Assembly (NCBI GenBank): GCA_034664085.1
Contig: JAXDII010000084.1
Coordinates: forward strand, 1 to 45,016
From: JACVRW01 sp034664085
GTDB lineage: Bacteria > Actinomycetota > Thermoleophilia > Solirubrobacterales > Thermoleophilaceae
Length of the DNA stretch: 45,016 nt
Direction: 5' to 3'
The stretch's first letter is position 1. Every line of letters starts with the position of its first letter. Under the pieces are notes generated by a model. That model made no database searches and was not told the DNA's origin. It saw only the letters and a list, made by a program, of their open reading frames with translations. The position numbers and the translations under genes were made by a program. This document shows, piece by piece, positions 37,895 to 45,016 of this stretch.

Positions 37895-38640
37895 GCAGGT
37901 GTTTCCTTTCGGTTCCAGGAACAGGCGAGGCGCTCCAGCGACGCCACGAGCGCGAACAGCCCCACCGCCATGACGGTGAGGATGACGATGCCCGCGTATA
38001 CACGCGGGGTCTGAAGCTGGTTGTTGCCGAGCAGCACGAGCCGGCCGAGGCCCTCGTCGGCGCCCGCCCACTCGCCGAAGACCGCCCCGATGACGGACAC
38101 GGTGGCGGCCACCTTGAGGCCGGTGAACAGCGACGGCAGGGCCGCCGGCAGCTCGACCGAGCGCAGCGTGCGCAGGCGGGAGGCGCCCATGCTGTGCATC
38201 AGCTTGAGCAGCTCCGGCGGGGCGGAGCGCAGCCCGTCGAGCAGGTTCACGGTGATCGGGAAGAAGCAGATCAGCGCAACGATCGCCAGCTTCGGCCCGA
38301 TCCCGTAGCCGAAGGCCAGCACGAACAGCGGGGCCAGCACCAGGACGGGGATCGCCTGCGAGCCCACCAGCAGGGGATACGCGGCGTCCCGCAGCGGGCG
38401 CACGAGGTGCATCGCCACCGCGAACAGCACGCCGGCGGCGGCCGAGATCGCCAGCCCGAGCACGACCTCCACGAGCGTCACGCGGGCGTTGTCGATCAGC
38501 AGCGACCAGTCGTCGCGCAGGGCATCGAAGGTCTCCGCCGGGGAGGCGAGCGTGAGGTCGTCCACCGAGCCGAGCGACGCGACGCCCTGCCAGGCGAGCA
38601 CGAACAGGCACAGCAGCGCGAGGGCGAGCGCGAACCTCAT
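37891..38640 (-). CDS. thiX: ThiX-like ABC permease
   Basis: A 249-residue inner-membrane permease with six helices, BPD_transp_1 type. The coupling loop SMGASRLRTLRSVELPAALP near residue 165 fits the EAA motif. The N-terminal helix ALALALLCLFVLAWQGVASL is followed by SPAETFDAL, usual in the taurine/nitrate/HMP permeases. Overlaps both neighbours by four bases, so it is translated with the ATPase and binding protein. Confidence 0.88.
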   Translation of the reverse strand: MRFALALALLCLFVLAWQGVASLGSVDDLTLASPAETFDALRDDWSLLIDNARVTLVEVVLGLAISAAAGVLFAVAMHLVRPLRDAAYPLLVGSQAIPVLVLAPLFVLAFGYGIGPKLAIVALICFFPITVNLLDGLRSAPPELLKLMHSMGASRLRTLRSVELPAALPSLFTGLKVAATVSVIGAVFGEWAGADEGLGRLVLLGNNQLQTPRVYAGIVILTVMAVGLFALVASLERLACSWNRKETPA

Positions 38641-39398
38641 GCCTTCAGCGCCTCCAGAGCGCGGGCCTTGAACTCGGCGAACGACGTGCCCGTGACCGAG
38701 CGCGGGCGCGGCAGGCGCACCTCGAAGTCCGCCACCACCCGGCCGGGCCGCGGCGAGAGCACCACGATGCGGTCGGCCAGGAAGACGGCCTCCTCGACGT
38801 CGTGGGTGACCAGGAGCACCGTTCGTGGCTGATCGGCCAGCGCGGCGGCGAGCCACTCGCGCAGGTCGGCGCGCGTGATCGCGTCCAGCGCCCCGAAGGG
38901 CTCGTCCAGCAGCAGCACGGGGCGGCCCTGCAGCAGCGTGCGCAGGAAGGCGACGCGCTGGCGCATGCCGCCTGACAGCCCGGCGGGGCGCACGCCCTCG
39001 AACTCGGCCAGGCCGAAGCGCTCGAACAGCGGCTCGGAGCGGCGCCGCGCCTCTGCGCGCGCGACGCCCTGGCACTCCAGGGCGAGCGCCGCGTTGCCGA
39101 GCGCGTCGCGCCAGGGCAGCAGCAGGTCGCGCTGGGGCATGTAGGCGCAGGCCGCGCGACGGTCGGCCGGGGCGGTGGCGCCCAGCACGCTGACCGTGCC
39201 CTCGTCGGGCTCCTGCAGCCCGGCCACCAGCTCGAGCAGGGTGGACTTGCCGCAGCCGGACGGGCCCACGACTGCGGTCAGTTCCTGCGCGCGCAGCTCG
39301 AGGCCGATGCCCGACAGAGCGGTCACCGCGCCGTAGCGCCGCGTCAAGTTCTGAAACGAAAGAGGCTCCGTCACGGGAGCCTCTGCCTCGATCTCCAT
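38637..39398 (-). CDS. thiZ: ThiZ-like ABC ATPase
   Basis: A 253-residue ATPase energising the importer. Walker A GPSGCGKST near residue 47, Q-loop in AYMPQRDLLLPW, signature LSGGMRQRV, Walker B VLLLDEPFGALD and H-loop LLVTHDVEEA. The start is set at 39398 rather than at the upstream in-frame ATG (39416), because that ATG lies inside the conserved TAATGCCC segment of the TPP riboswitch, whereas 39398 follows GGAGGGA by three bases. Codons 7-15 form a perfect hairpin followed by a T-rich stretch. The order ATPase, permease, binding protein on one transcript is unusual but consistent. Confidence 0.9.
   Translation of the reverse strand: MEIEAEAPVTEPLSFQNLTRRYGAVTALSGIGLELRAQELTAVVGPSGCGKSTLLELVAGLQEPDEGTVSVLGATAPADRRAACAYMPQRDLLLPWRDALGNAALALECQGVARAEARRRSEPLFERFGLAEFEGVRPAGLSGGMRQRVAFLRTLLQGRPVLLLDEPFGALDAITRADLREWLAAALADQPRTVLLVTHDVEEAVFLADRIVVLSPRPGRVVADFEVRLPRPRSVTGTSFAEFKARALEALKA
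39353..39384 (-). terminator. Terminator-like hairpin inside the first codons of thiZ
   Basis: In mRNA sense AGAGGCTCC-CGTGAC-GGAGCCTCT (nine perfect pairs) followed by TTCGTTTC. It begins 14 bases after the start codon. Its GGCTCCC can also pair with the GGGAGC at the ribosome-binding site. It may be part of the riboswitch expression platform or simply an intragenic structure. Confidence 0.4.
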
Positions 39399-39496
39399 CG
39401 CTCCCTCCGCGGGCATTACCCCACAGGTTCGAAGGGTCAGCGCCGGACTACTGGGGCGCTATCTCAGCCCGCCTTGCCGCGAGCCCCCCTGGCTTG
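39399..39496 (-). ncRNA. TPP (THI-box) riboswitch
   Basis: On the minus strand the order of conserved blocks matches the THI element: GGGGGGCTCGC, then GCTGAGA (39467-39462), a variable stem AGCGCC/GGCGCT, GACCCTTCGAACCTG and GGGGTAATGCCCGCGGAGGGA. The last block supplies the AGGGA end of the aptamer, which doubles as the Shine-Dalgarno of the ATPase gene. Binding of thiamine diphosphate would hide it and repress the importer. No other gene lies between the element and the ABC operon. Confidence 0.93.
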
Positions 39497-39508
39497 TCGC
39501 GTGGCAGT

Positions 39509-41536
39509 CTAGCTGCCGCTGGAGGCCCCAGCCATCGGCTCGTCGCGCCACGGCTCACACAGGGAGTGCACGATCTCGAGGAAGGCGTTCATCACGCGCG
39601 GGTCGAACTGCGAGCCCGCGCAGCGGCGCAGCTCGTGGAGAGCAGCCTCGAAGGCGACCGGCGAGCGGTAGGGCCTTCCGCTGGTCATGGCGTCGAAGGC
39701 GTCGCAGACGGCGATCACGCGCGCGCCGAGCGGGATCTCCTCGCCGGCCAGGCGGTCGGGATAGCCCTCGCCGTCCCAGCGCTCGTGCGTCGCCCGGACG
39801 ATCCGCCCGACCGGCGCCAGCGCGGCGGCGGCCGACAGGATGCGCTCGCCGATCATCGTGTGCTCGTGCATCAGCAGCCACTCGTCGAGGGTGAGCGGGC
39901 CGGGCTTGCGCAGGATCTCGTTCGGGATCGCGATCTTGCCGATGTCGTGCAGCTCCGCGGCCCGCCCGACCTCGTCGATCTCCTCGGCGTCCATCCCGAG
40001 ATGGCGGGCGGTCGCCACCGCCAGCGCCGCCACGCCGAACGCGTGCTCGCCCAACTCGGGGTTGGTCTCGTCGATGAGCTGCAGCAGCGCGGCCTTGGTC
40101 TGGCCGCGCGGCGACGAGCGCCTGCCGCCCTTGCGGCTGTAGAGGCGCTGGTCGGCCAGCTGCATCGCCGGCGCCGCCTGCGTCGCCTCGTCCGGCAGCG
40201 AGACGGCCCCGTGGGAGGAGGTCACGATGAAGCCCTCGCCCTGTTCGGACAGCGCCACGAGCGCGGCCCCGATGCCCGGCTCGGCGGCGGCTCCGGAGCA
40301 TGGGAGCAGCACGCAGAACTCGTCGCCGCCCATCCGATAGGCCGTCCCCTGGTGGTCCTGGGCGGCCTGGTCGAGGCGCCGCGAGAGGCGCTGCAGCAGC
40401 GCGTCGCCGGCGGGGTGGCCGAAGCTGTCGTTGTAGTTCTTGAAGCCGTCGAGGTCGAACAGCACCAGCGTGGCGGCGGGGCTCTGGACAGCCTCCTCCA
40501 AATCGGGCATCAGCCGGCGCCGGTTGCCCAGCCCGCTGAGCGCGTCCGTCGTCGCCTCCACCTGGCTGTGCGACAGCATCGTCCGGTTCTCGGTCAGCGT
40601 CAGCGCCAGCCGGAGGACGACCGCGAACAGCGTGGCGACGGTCAGTACGGCCGCGACCGGCGTCAGGTGATAGAGGATGCCGTACACGCTCAGGCCGAGC
40701 GCCGCGAGCGAGGCGGCCAGCGGCGCGAAGATGGCGCGGTCGCTGCGCGCCTGGCCGGCGGAGACCTGGGGCCTCTGCCACGCGGCGAGGGCGATCAGGC
40801 CCGCCGCCAGCAGCCACCCCGAGTCCTGGAGCGTTCCGCGCGTATAGGTCTCCGTGGCCACCGAGTAGACGTACGCGCTGTTCGCGAGCGAGTTCACGAC
40901 CAGGCCGGCGGCGAGCAAGTACCAGGCCCGCCCGACGGTCGACCAGCCGACCGTCATGGCCGCCACGACGAAGCCCAGGACCAGCATGTCGCCGATCGGG
41001 TAGGCGACGTTCAGGATCAGGGCGGCGGTGTCGCCTTGGTACGCCGAGAGGACCCGCGGGAGCACGATCGCCGTGCCCAGTGCCCCGATTGCGAGCGCCC
41101 CGGTCAGCCCGTCGAGCCACACGGCGGCCCGGTGCGCCACGACTTGCGAGCGCATCAGCAGGGCGATGCCGACGTACACGCAGGGGTAGTACAAGATCCA
41201 CAGCGCGTCGGCGCCGGTGGGCGACGGCGGGGTCACGTCGTCCGCGTGGACCAGCGACCAGTAGAGGCCGCCGGCCGCGTAGCTGCTCAGTCCAAGAGCA
41301 AGGATCGTCCACGCGAGCCGGTCCTGGCGCACGATCACGGCTCGCGCGACGGCGACGAGGCCGGCCGCGACCATCACGCCGTCGTACACCCGTTGTGAGA
41401 AGAAGGCGTCGCTGCCCGTGCCTCCGAAGCCGGTGAGCGCGTGGAGGGCGTGGGCTGCGATGGCTAGTACGAAGAAGGCGGCAACTGCACCCTTCACGAC
41501 CGGCCGAGTCAGCGCCGTGCTAGCGCGGGAGTACAT
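39509..41536 (-). CDS. Membrane GGDEF plus HD-GYP protein (c-di-GMP turnover)
   Basis: A 675-residue protein: about ten N-terminal membrane helices (residues 1-310), a GGDEF diguanylate cyclase domain (about 330-480) and an HD-GYP phosphodiesterase domain (about 490-665). GGDEF is intact in YRMGGDEFCVLL, and DLDGFKNYND carries the metal-binding Asp. The product-inhibition I-site (RxxD) is missing; DHQG stands there. The HD-GYP has LHDIGKIAIP and HERWDGEGYP. Both making and breaking of cyclic-di-GMP by one protein is possible. The membrane part resembles a sensor with helices packed in pairs, ligand unknown. Seventy-five bases separate it from the GNAT gene upstream on the same strand. Confidence 0.9.
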   Translation of the reverse strand: MYSRASTALTRPVVKGAVAAFFVLAIAAHALHALTGFGGTGSDAFFSQRVYDGVMVAAGLVAVARAVIVRQDRLAWTILALGLSSYAAGGLYWSLVHADDVTPPSPTGADALWILYYPCVYVGIALLMRSQVVAHRAAVWLDGLTGALAIGALGTAIVLPRVLSAYQGDTAALILNVAYPIGDMLVLGFVVAAMTVGWSTVGRAWYLLAAGLVVNSLANSAYVYSVATETYTRGTLQDSGWLLAAGLIALAAWQRPQVSAGQARSDRAIFAPLAASLAALGLSVYGILYHLTPVAAVLTVATLFAVVLRLALTLTENRTMLSHSQVEATTDALSGLGNRRRLMPDLEEAVQSPAATLVLFDLDGFKNYNDSFGHPAGDALLQRLSRRLDQAAQDHQGTAYRMGGDEFCVLLPCSGAAAEPGIGAALVALSEQGEGFIVTSSHGAVSLPDEATQAAPAMQLADQRLYSRKGGRRSSPRGQTKAALLQLIDETNPELGEHAFGVAALAVATARHLGMDAEEIDEVGRAAELHDIGKIAIPNEILRKPGPLTLDEWLLMHEHTMIGERILSAAAALAPVGRIVRATHERWDGEGYPDRLAGEEIPLGARVIAVCDAFDAMTSGRPYRSPVAFEAALHELRRCAGSQFDPRVMNAFLEIVHSLCEPWRDEPMAGASSGS

Positions 41537-41611
41537 ACCTGTCTCATCGGGCCGCTGCGCGGCGGGCTTTAGCCCATTGGCGCCCGTATCCGCGGTTTGG
41601 GGGCATCCCGC

Positions 41612-42112
41612 CTAGGCGACGAGCTCCATCAACAGCTCGTCCTGCCATTCGCCGGTCACCGGGTTGCGCTCGCTCTTGTGAGTCACGCCGATCCTGCGGA
41701 AGCCAGCTTTCTCGTAGGCGCGGATGGCACGCGCGTTCTCGGGCGAGGTGGACAGCGTGACGCGGTGGTGGCCGCGCTCCTCGCTCAGATGCCGCACCAG
41801 CATGAGCAGCGCCTCACCGCCGAGGCCACGGCCCTGGTGCTCCGGCGCCAGGAAGATGTCGACGTCCGCGTGGCGGGCATCCGGGTCGCGCTCTTCGGCG
41901 AACTGGAGGAACCCGGCCACCTGTCCGCCGACCACGATCACGAAGCGCTCGTCCACGTCGTCCTGCGGGTCCAGCGGCCAGTCGGGCTCGGCCGGATGCC
42001 ACCAGCGCTCCACCTCTGGGGTTCGGCGCATCTCCCGCAGGCGCTCGGCGTGCTCGGGACGCAGCGGCTCCAGGACGAGCCGCTCGCCTCGGAACGGGCT
42101 CCGCCCGCTCAC
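41612..42112 (-). CDS. GNAT acetyltransferase (AAC6'/RimJ-like)
   Basis: A 166-residue GNAT. It opens SPFRGERLVLEPLRPEHAER; the acetyl-CoA motif is DIFLAPEHQGRGLGGEALLM and the B motif SPENARAIRAYEKAGFRRIG. Related proteins modify aminoglycosides or N-terminal residues; WWHPAEPDWPLDPQ near residue 38 resembles the AAC(6')-type region. The GTG start overlaps the upstream VWA gene by four bases (GTGA), so it is part of the moxR-coxE operon. Substrate unknown. Confidence 0.85.
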   Translation of the reverse strand: MSGRSPFRGERLVLEPLRPEHAERLREMRRTPEVERWWHPAEPDWPLDPQDDVDERFVIVVGGQVAGFLQFAEERDPDARHADVDIFLAPEHQGRGLGGEALLMLVRHLSEERGHHRVTLSTSPENARAIRAYEKAGFRRIGVTHKSERNPVTGEWQDELLMELVA

Positions 42113-43500
42113 ACGGCGCGCAGGTCGGCGATCGCGTTCACGAACGCCTCGAGCTGCGTGGTCGTCCAGCACTCGAAGACGCCGTCGCAGAAGGGCTCGT
42201 AGGCGGACATCACCGAGTCGCCGTAGTTCCAGTAGAGGCGCGGCTCGGGGTTGATCCAGAAGGTGCGCCCGGCGCGCTCGGCCACCTGCGCGAGCACCTG
42301 GGCGTGCGGCTCGCGTCCGTTGGTGCGGGCGTCGCCGAGCACGATCACGGTCGAGCGCGGATCCAGGTCGTCCACGACCTTGTCCAGGAACTCGAGCCAG
42401 ACGCGCCCGTAGTCGGTGTAGCCCGAGACGTCCGCCACGCCCGCGTCGGTGGCGATCTTGCGCGAGACGACCTCGAAGGAGCGCTCGCGCTCGAACACGT
42501 CGGTGACCTCCGAGATCCGCTCCACGAACACGAACGAGCGCAGCTTGCGGAACTGGTCGTGCAGGGCGTGGAGCACGGACAGGAAGAAGACGCTCGCGCT
42601 CGTGACGCTGGTGGACACGTCGCAGAGCACGTACAGCTCGGGCCGGCGCGGCCGCTTGGGGCGGTACTTGAGATCGAGCGGAACGCCGCCGGTCTGGAGC
42701 GACGCGCGCATGGTCCGGCGCACGTCCACCTGCCACGAGCGGCGGCGGCCGCGGTGCTCGCGCCCCTGGGACGCCAGGCGCCGCTTCAGCTGGGCCACCA
42801 CGCGGTGCACCTGCGACAGGTCCTGGGCCGGGTTCGAGGGCAGGCTGCGGTCGAACTCCCGCAGCGGCTTGGCGGGCGGCAGCGTCTGGGTGCGCTCGAT
42901 CATCTGGCGCTCGAGCTCGCGGCGCACGAGCTGCTCGAACTCCGCCAGGGCGTCGCGCGGCACGGCGTCGGGGTCGGGCGGGTCGGCGCCGAGCCGCTCG
43001 CCCTTGAGGCCGAGCGTGCGCCTGATCCGCTGCACGTCGACGCCGATCACGCCCGAGCCCTCGCCCTCGCGGCCGAAGGCGGCGATCGCGAGCCGCGCCA
43101 GGTCGCGCATGTCGCCCTCGTCCCCGGCGCGCAGGGCTTCGCGGATGCGCTCGCGCAGGGCCTCGAGGTCGAGGCCCTCGGCGCCCTGGAAGCGCTGCTC
43201 CGCGATGCCCTGCCGCACCGCCTCGCGCTCGACGGCGCGGAAGAAGAAGCGGTCGAACAGCACGTCGAGTACGTGGCGGTCCTCCTGGGACTTCGCCAGC
43301 GTGGTCGCGAGCGCCTCGCGGAAGTCGGCGGACGAGGTCCAGCTCACCTCGTCGAGGGCGTGGAAGGCGTCCAGCAGCTCCGACGTGCCCACCGCCACGC
43401 CCTCGCGGCGCAGCTCGTCAGCGAACTCCAGCAGCCGCGGCGCCATGCCGGGCGGCCCGGCCGGCTCGGGCATCCCTCCGTAGAGCCCGGGCCTGCCCAC
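42109..43500 (-). CDS. CoxE-like von Willebrand factor A protein
   Basis: A 463-residue cytoplasmic protein with a helical N-terminus (about 1-270, rich in Arg/Glu) and a VWA domain at the end. The MIDAS motif is DVSTSVTS near residue 305, with later metal-site residues in SGYTDYGR and VLGDARTNG. Such proteins pair with MoxR ATPases and act in cofactor insertion or complex assembly (as in CO dehydrogenase maturation), but without a nearby oxidoreductase the client is unknown. Starts at GTG 43500, two bases from the moxR stop. Confidence 0.85.
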   Translation of the reverse strand: MGRPGLYGGMPEPAGPPGMAPRLLEFADELRREGVAVGTSELLDAFHALDEVSWTSSADFREALATTLAKSQEDRHVLDVLFDRFFFRAVEREAVRQGIAEQRFQGAEGLDLEALRERIREALRAGDEGDMRDLARLAIAAFGREGEGSGVIGVDVQRIRRTLGLKGERLGADPPDPDAVPRDALAEFEQLVRRELERQMIERTQTLPPAKPLREFDRSLPSNPAQDLSQVHRVVAQLKRRLASQGREHRGRRRSWQVDVRRTMRASLQTGGVPLDLKYRPKRPRRPELYVLCDVSTSVTSASVFFLSVLHALHDQFRKLRSFVFVERISEVTDVFERERSFEVVSRKIATDAGVADVSGYTDYGRVWLEFLDKVVDDLDPRSTVIVLGDARTNGREPHAQVLAQVAERAGRTFWINPEPRLYWNYGDSVMSAYEPFCDGVFECWTTTQLEAFVNAIADLRAV

Positions 43501-43502
43501 GG

Positions 43503-44405
43503 TCAGCCGGCGCGCTGGGCGCCCATGATGCCGCCGTCACCGAGCTTCACGCCGACCCGCTCAGCCACCAGGTCGAGGTCGGTGCGGTGCTTGACGATGA
43601 TCGACATCGTCTTCTGCAGCATCGCCTGGTCGATGTCCTCGGCGCCGAGCAGCAGCAGCGCGCGTGCCCAGTCGATCGACTCCGCGATCGAGGGCGGCTT
43701 CTTGAGGTCGAGCGCGCGCACCATGTGCACGACCTCCACCAGCTTGCGCGCGATCCGCTCGTCCAGCTCCGGCGCGTGCAGGTGGACGATCTCGAGCTCG
43801 CGCTCCACGCTCGGATAGTCGAGCCACAGGTAGAGGCAGCGGCGCTTGAGCGCCTCGGTCAGCTCGCGCGAGTTGTTCGACGTGAGCAGCACGAGCGGAT
43901 GCGTGCGCGCCTCGACCCGGCCCAGCTCGGGGATCGAGATCTGGAAGTCGGACAGCACCTCCAGCAGCATCGCCTCGAACTCCTGGTCGGTCTTGTCGAT
44001 CTCGTCGATCAGCAGCACGACCGGCTGCTCGGCGGTGATCGCCGTCAGCAGCGGCCGCGCCAGCAGGAAGTCCTCGCCGAAGATGTCGTCCTTGACCTGC
44101 TCCCAGCCGGCCTCGCGCGCCTCGGTCTGGATGCGCAGTAGCTGCTTGCGGTAGTTCCACTCGTACAGCGCCTTGGCCTCGTCGAGCCCCTCGTAGCACT
44201 GGAGCCTGATCAGCGTGCGGTTGGTGGCGCGCGCGACGGCCTTCGCCAGCTCGGTCTTGCCCACCCCGGCCGGTCCCTCCACCAGCACCGGCTTGCCGAG
44301 CCGGCCCGCCAGGAAGGACACCAGGGCGGTCGACTCGTCGGCGAGGTAGCCAGCTCCACCCAGGCCCTCACGAGCCTCTTCGATCGTCTGGAACTCGGCG
44401 GTCAT
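43503..44405 (-). CDS. moxR: MoxR-family AAA ATPase
   Basis: A 300-residue AAA+ chaperone-like ATPase. Walker A is EGPAGVGKTELA near residue 43, Walker B VVLLIDEIDKTD near 125, sensor 1 in LVLLTSNNSRELTEAL, and the arginine finger in KRRCLYLWLDYP. Partner of the CoxE-like protein downstream. ATG 44405 is used rather than an upstream TTG (44414) since a -10 TATCCT ends eight bases before it. The promoter overlaps that of the divergent mini-protein. Confidence 0.92.
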   Translation of the reverse strand: MTAEFQTIEEAREGLGGAGYLADESTALVSFLAGRLGKPVLVEGPAGVGKTELAKAVARATNRTLIRLQCYEGLDEAKALYEWNYRKQLLRIQTEAREAGWEQVKDDIFGEDFLLARPLLTAITAEQPVVLLIDEIDKTDQEFEAMLLEVLSDFQISIPELGRVEARTHPLVLLTSNNSRELTEALKRRCLYLWLDYPSVERELEIVHLHAPELDERIARKLVEVVHMVRALDLKKPPSIAESIDWARALLLLGAEDIDQAMLQKTMSIIVKHRTDLDLVAERVGVKLGDGGIMGAQRAG

Positions 44406-44413
44406 GCGCCCCA

Positions 44414-44423
44414 AGGATACTTT
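44414..44423. promoter_or_regulatory. Overlapping divergent -10 boxes
   Basis: Leftward TATCCT (44419-44414) serves moxR; rightward TACTTT (44418-44423) could serve the mini-protein at 44440. They share two base pairs, so the two promoters should exclude each other. No -35 matched consensus on either side. Confidence 0.35.
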
Positions 44424-44439
44424 CGCCTCCTTGCTCGCA

Positions 44440-44658
44440 ATGACGCTTCTCGCTCAGGTGGACCTGCCCGGGCTCGGACAGGAAGGTCCGGGCGACCTCC
44501 GCTCCCTGCTGAACGCGTCCTTCATCCTGCTCTCGGTGGGCCTGGTGCTCGGAGTGCTGGGCCACCTGACCCAGCTGCGCGGGCTGGTGGCCACCGGCAT
44601 CGCGCTCGTGTTCGCGGGAGCGGCGTGCTTCGTGGTGGCGGTGGGGCAGTTCGGATAA
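44440..44658 (+). CDS. Small membrane protein, unknown
   Basis: A 72-residue protein with two hydrophobic helices (SFILLSVGLVLGVLGHL and GLVATGIALVFAGAACFVVA) after an N-terminus reading LAQVDLPGLGQEGPGDLRS. An ATG at 44404 is also in frame, but it overlaps the moxR start codon (CATG), and the 44440 start fits the rightward -10 box. No Shine-Dalgarno is visible. No family was recognised. Confidence 0.5.
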   Translation: MTLLAQVDLPGLGQEGPGDLRSLLNASFILLSVGLVLGVLGHLTQLRGLVATGIALVFAGAACFVVAVGQFG

Positions 44659-44761
44659 CGCAGCTAGCCAGGAGCGGGCCCGGCACATGGGTGGTGGGCT
44701 GTGTTTTGCGTCATATGCGCGACGTTTGCCGCCCACCGCCGGCCGGGAGGCCCGCGCGAAG

Positions 44762-45016
44762 GCGGGGGGCCGGGGGCGCGAGCCCCCGGATGCCATCCCC
44801 GGATGCCATCGGGGGCGGCCAGGAATCAGCGGGGGGCGGGGGGCGCGAGCCCCCGGATGCCATCCCTGGATGCCATCGGGCGCGGCCGGGAATCAGCGGG
44901 GGTCCGGGGGCGCGAGCCCCCGGGCGCCGCAGCCGGCCGGCCAGAAGTCAGCAGGGGCCCGGGGGCGCGAGCCCCCTGGCGCCGCAGCCGGCCGGCCAGA
45001 AGTCAGCGGGGGCCCG
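44762..45016. repeat. Tandem array of palindromic repeats running off the window end
   Basis: Four complete units and part of a fifth: 44762-44828 and 44829-44895 (67 bases each), 44896-44950 and 44951-45005 (55 bases each), and 45006 onward. Each has a 20-base hairpin core, CCGGGGGC-GCGA-GCCCCCGG with small changes, whose loop read on the plus strand is a GNRA tetraloop. The long units also carry two GGATGCCATC boxes, the short ones GCCGGCCGGCC instead. All end in GAATCA or AAGTCA. Nothing coding is seen between 44659 and the window end; 44659-44761 holds no recognised feature. Confidence 0.92.

Noticed and set aside
39503..39517. GGCAG-TCTAG-CTGCC inverted repeat at the end of the GGDEF/HD-GYP gene as a terminator
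   Set aside because: Five pairs only and no T tract; it partly lies in the coding end, so evidence is too weak.
44762..45016. Terminal repeats as a CRISPR array
   Set aside because: Units are contiguous with no unique spacers, the conserved part is a palindrome and no cas gene is near.

Overview
The window looks like a chromosomal segment of a high-GC actinobacterium. The best fit is the Thermoleophilia/Solirubrobacterales side of the Actinomycetota: an actinobacterial integration-host-factor-like protein, a complete six-protein Mce lipid importer operon, many GTG/TTG starts, many 4-base ATGA/GTGA overlaps, and repeated leaderless start architecture (a TANNNT -10 box 6-8 bases before the start codon). 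No rRNA, tRNA, transposase, prophage or CRISPR array was seen. The taxonomic placement is inferred from gene content; no marker gene was compared.

Layout. 1-2020: the 3' part of methionine synthase (metH), convergent with a small hotdog thioesterase. 2210-7905: a nitrogen-flavoured block with a DUF4396 membrane protein, ammonium transporter (amt), a PII protein lacking the Tyr51 modification site, a PucR-type regulator, and on the other strand DUF1611 (DgcN-like) and an enolase-superfamily epimerase (DgcA-like), which together suggest D-glutamate catabolism. 7956-10919: a large LuxR-type ATPase regulator just upstream of that pair. 11139-11958: a four-cysteine mini-protein and a lipoprotein. 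11997-27668: a long mce operon of two YrbE permeases, an Mkl-type ATPase, six MCE proteins, an HAE3/MMPL exporter-like protein carrying an in-frame palindromic-repeat insertion, a thioredoxin-like protein and a B3/B4-domain protein.

27714-32293: small hypotheticals, a VOC enzyme, an mIHF-like nucleoid protein, pyruvate kinase and an EamA transporter. 32290-35332: a GNAT enzyme, an alpha-oxoamine synthase resembling serine palmitoyltransferase and, divergently, a bCerS-like acyltransferase, which is a candidate sphingolipid pair. 35367-36907: a membrane mini-protein, an AlkA-like glycosylase and MsrB. 36902-39495: a thiamine-precursor ABC importer (ThiZ-ThiX-ThiY-like) headed by a clear TPP riboswitch. 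39509-41536: a membrane GGDEF/HD-GYP protein. 41612-44405: GNAT, CoxE-like VWA protein and MoxR ATPase. 44440-45016: a membrane mini-protein and then a tandem array of the same palindromic repeat family that sits inside the MMPL gene.

The items most worth following are the coding insertion of the palindromic repeat, the TPP riboswitch whose ribosome-binding site can pair with a terminator-like hairpin inside the first codons of the gene, the SPT/ceramide-synthase pair, the DgcN-DgcA cluster with its own regulators, and the large share of leaderless genes.
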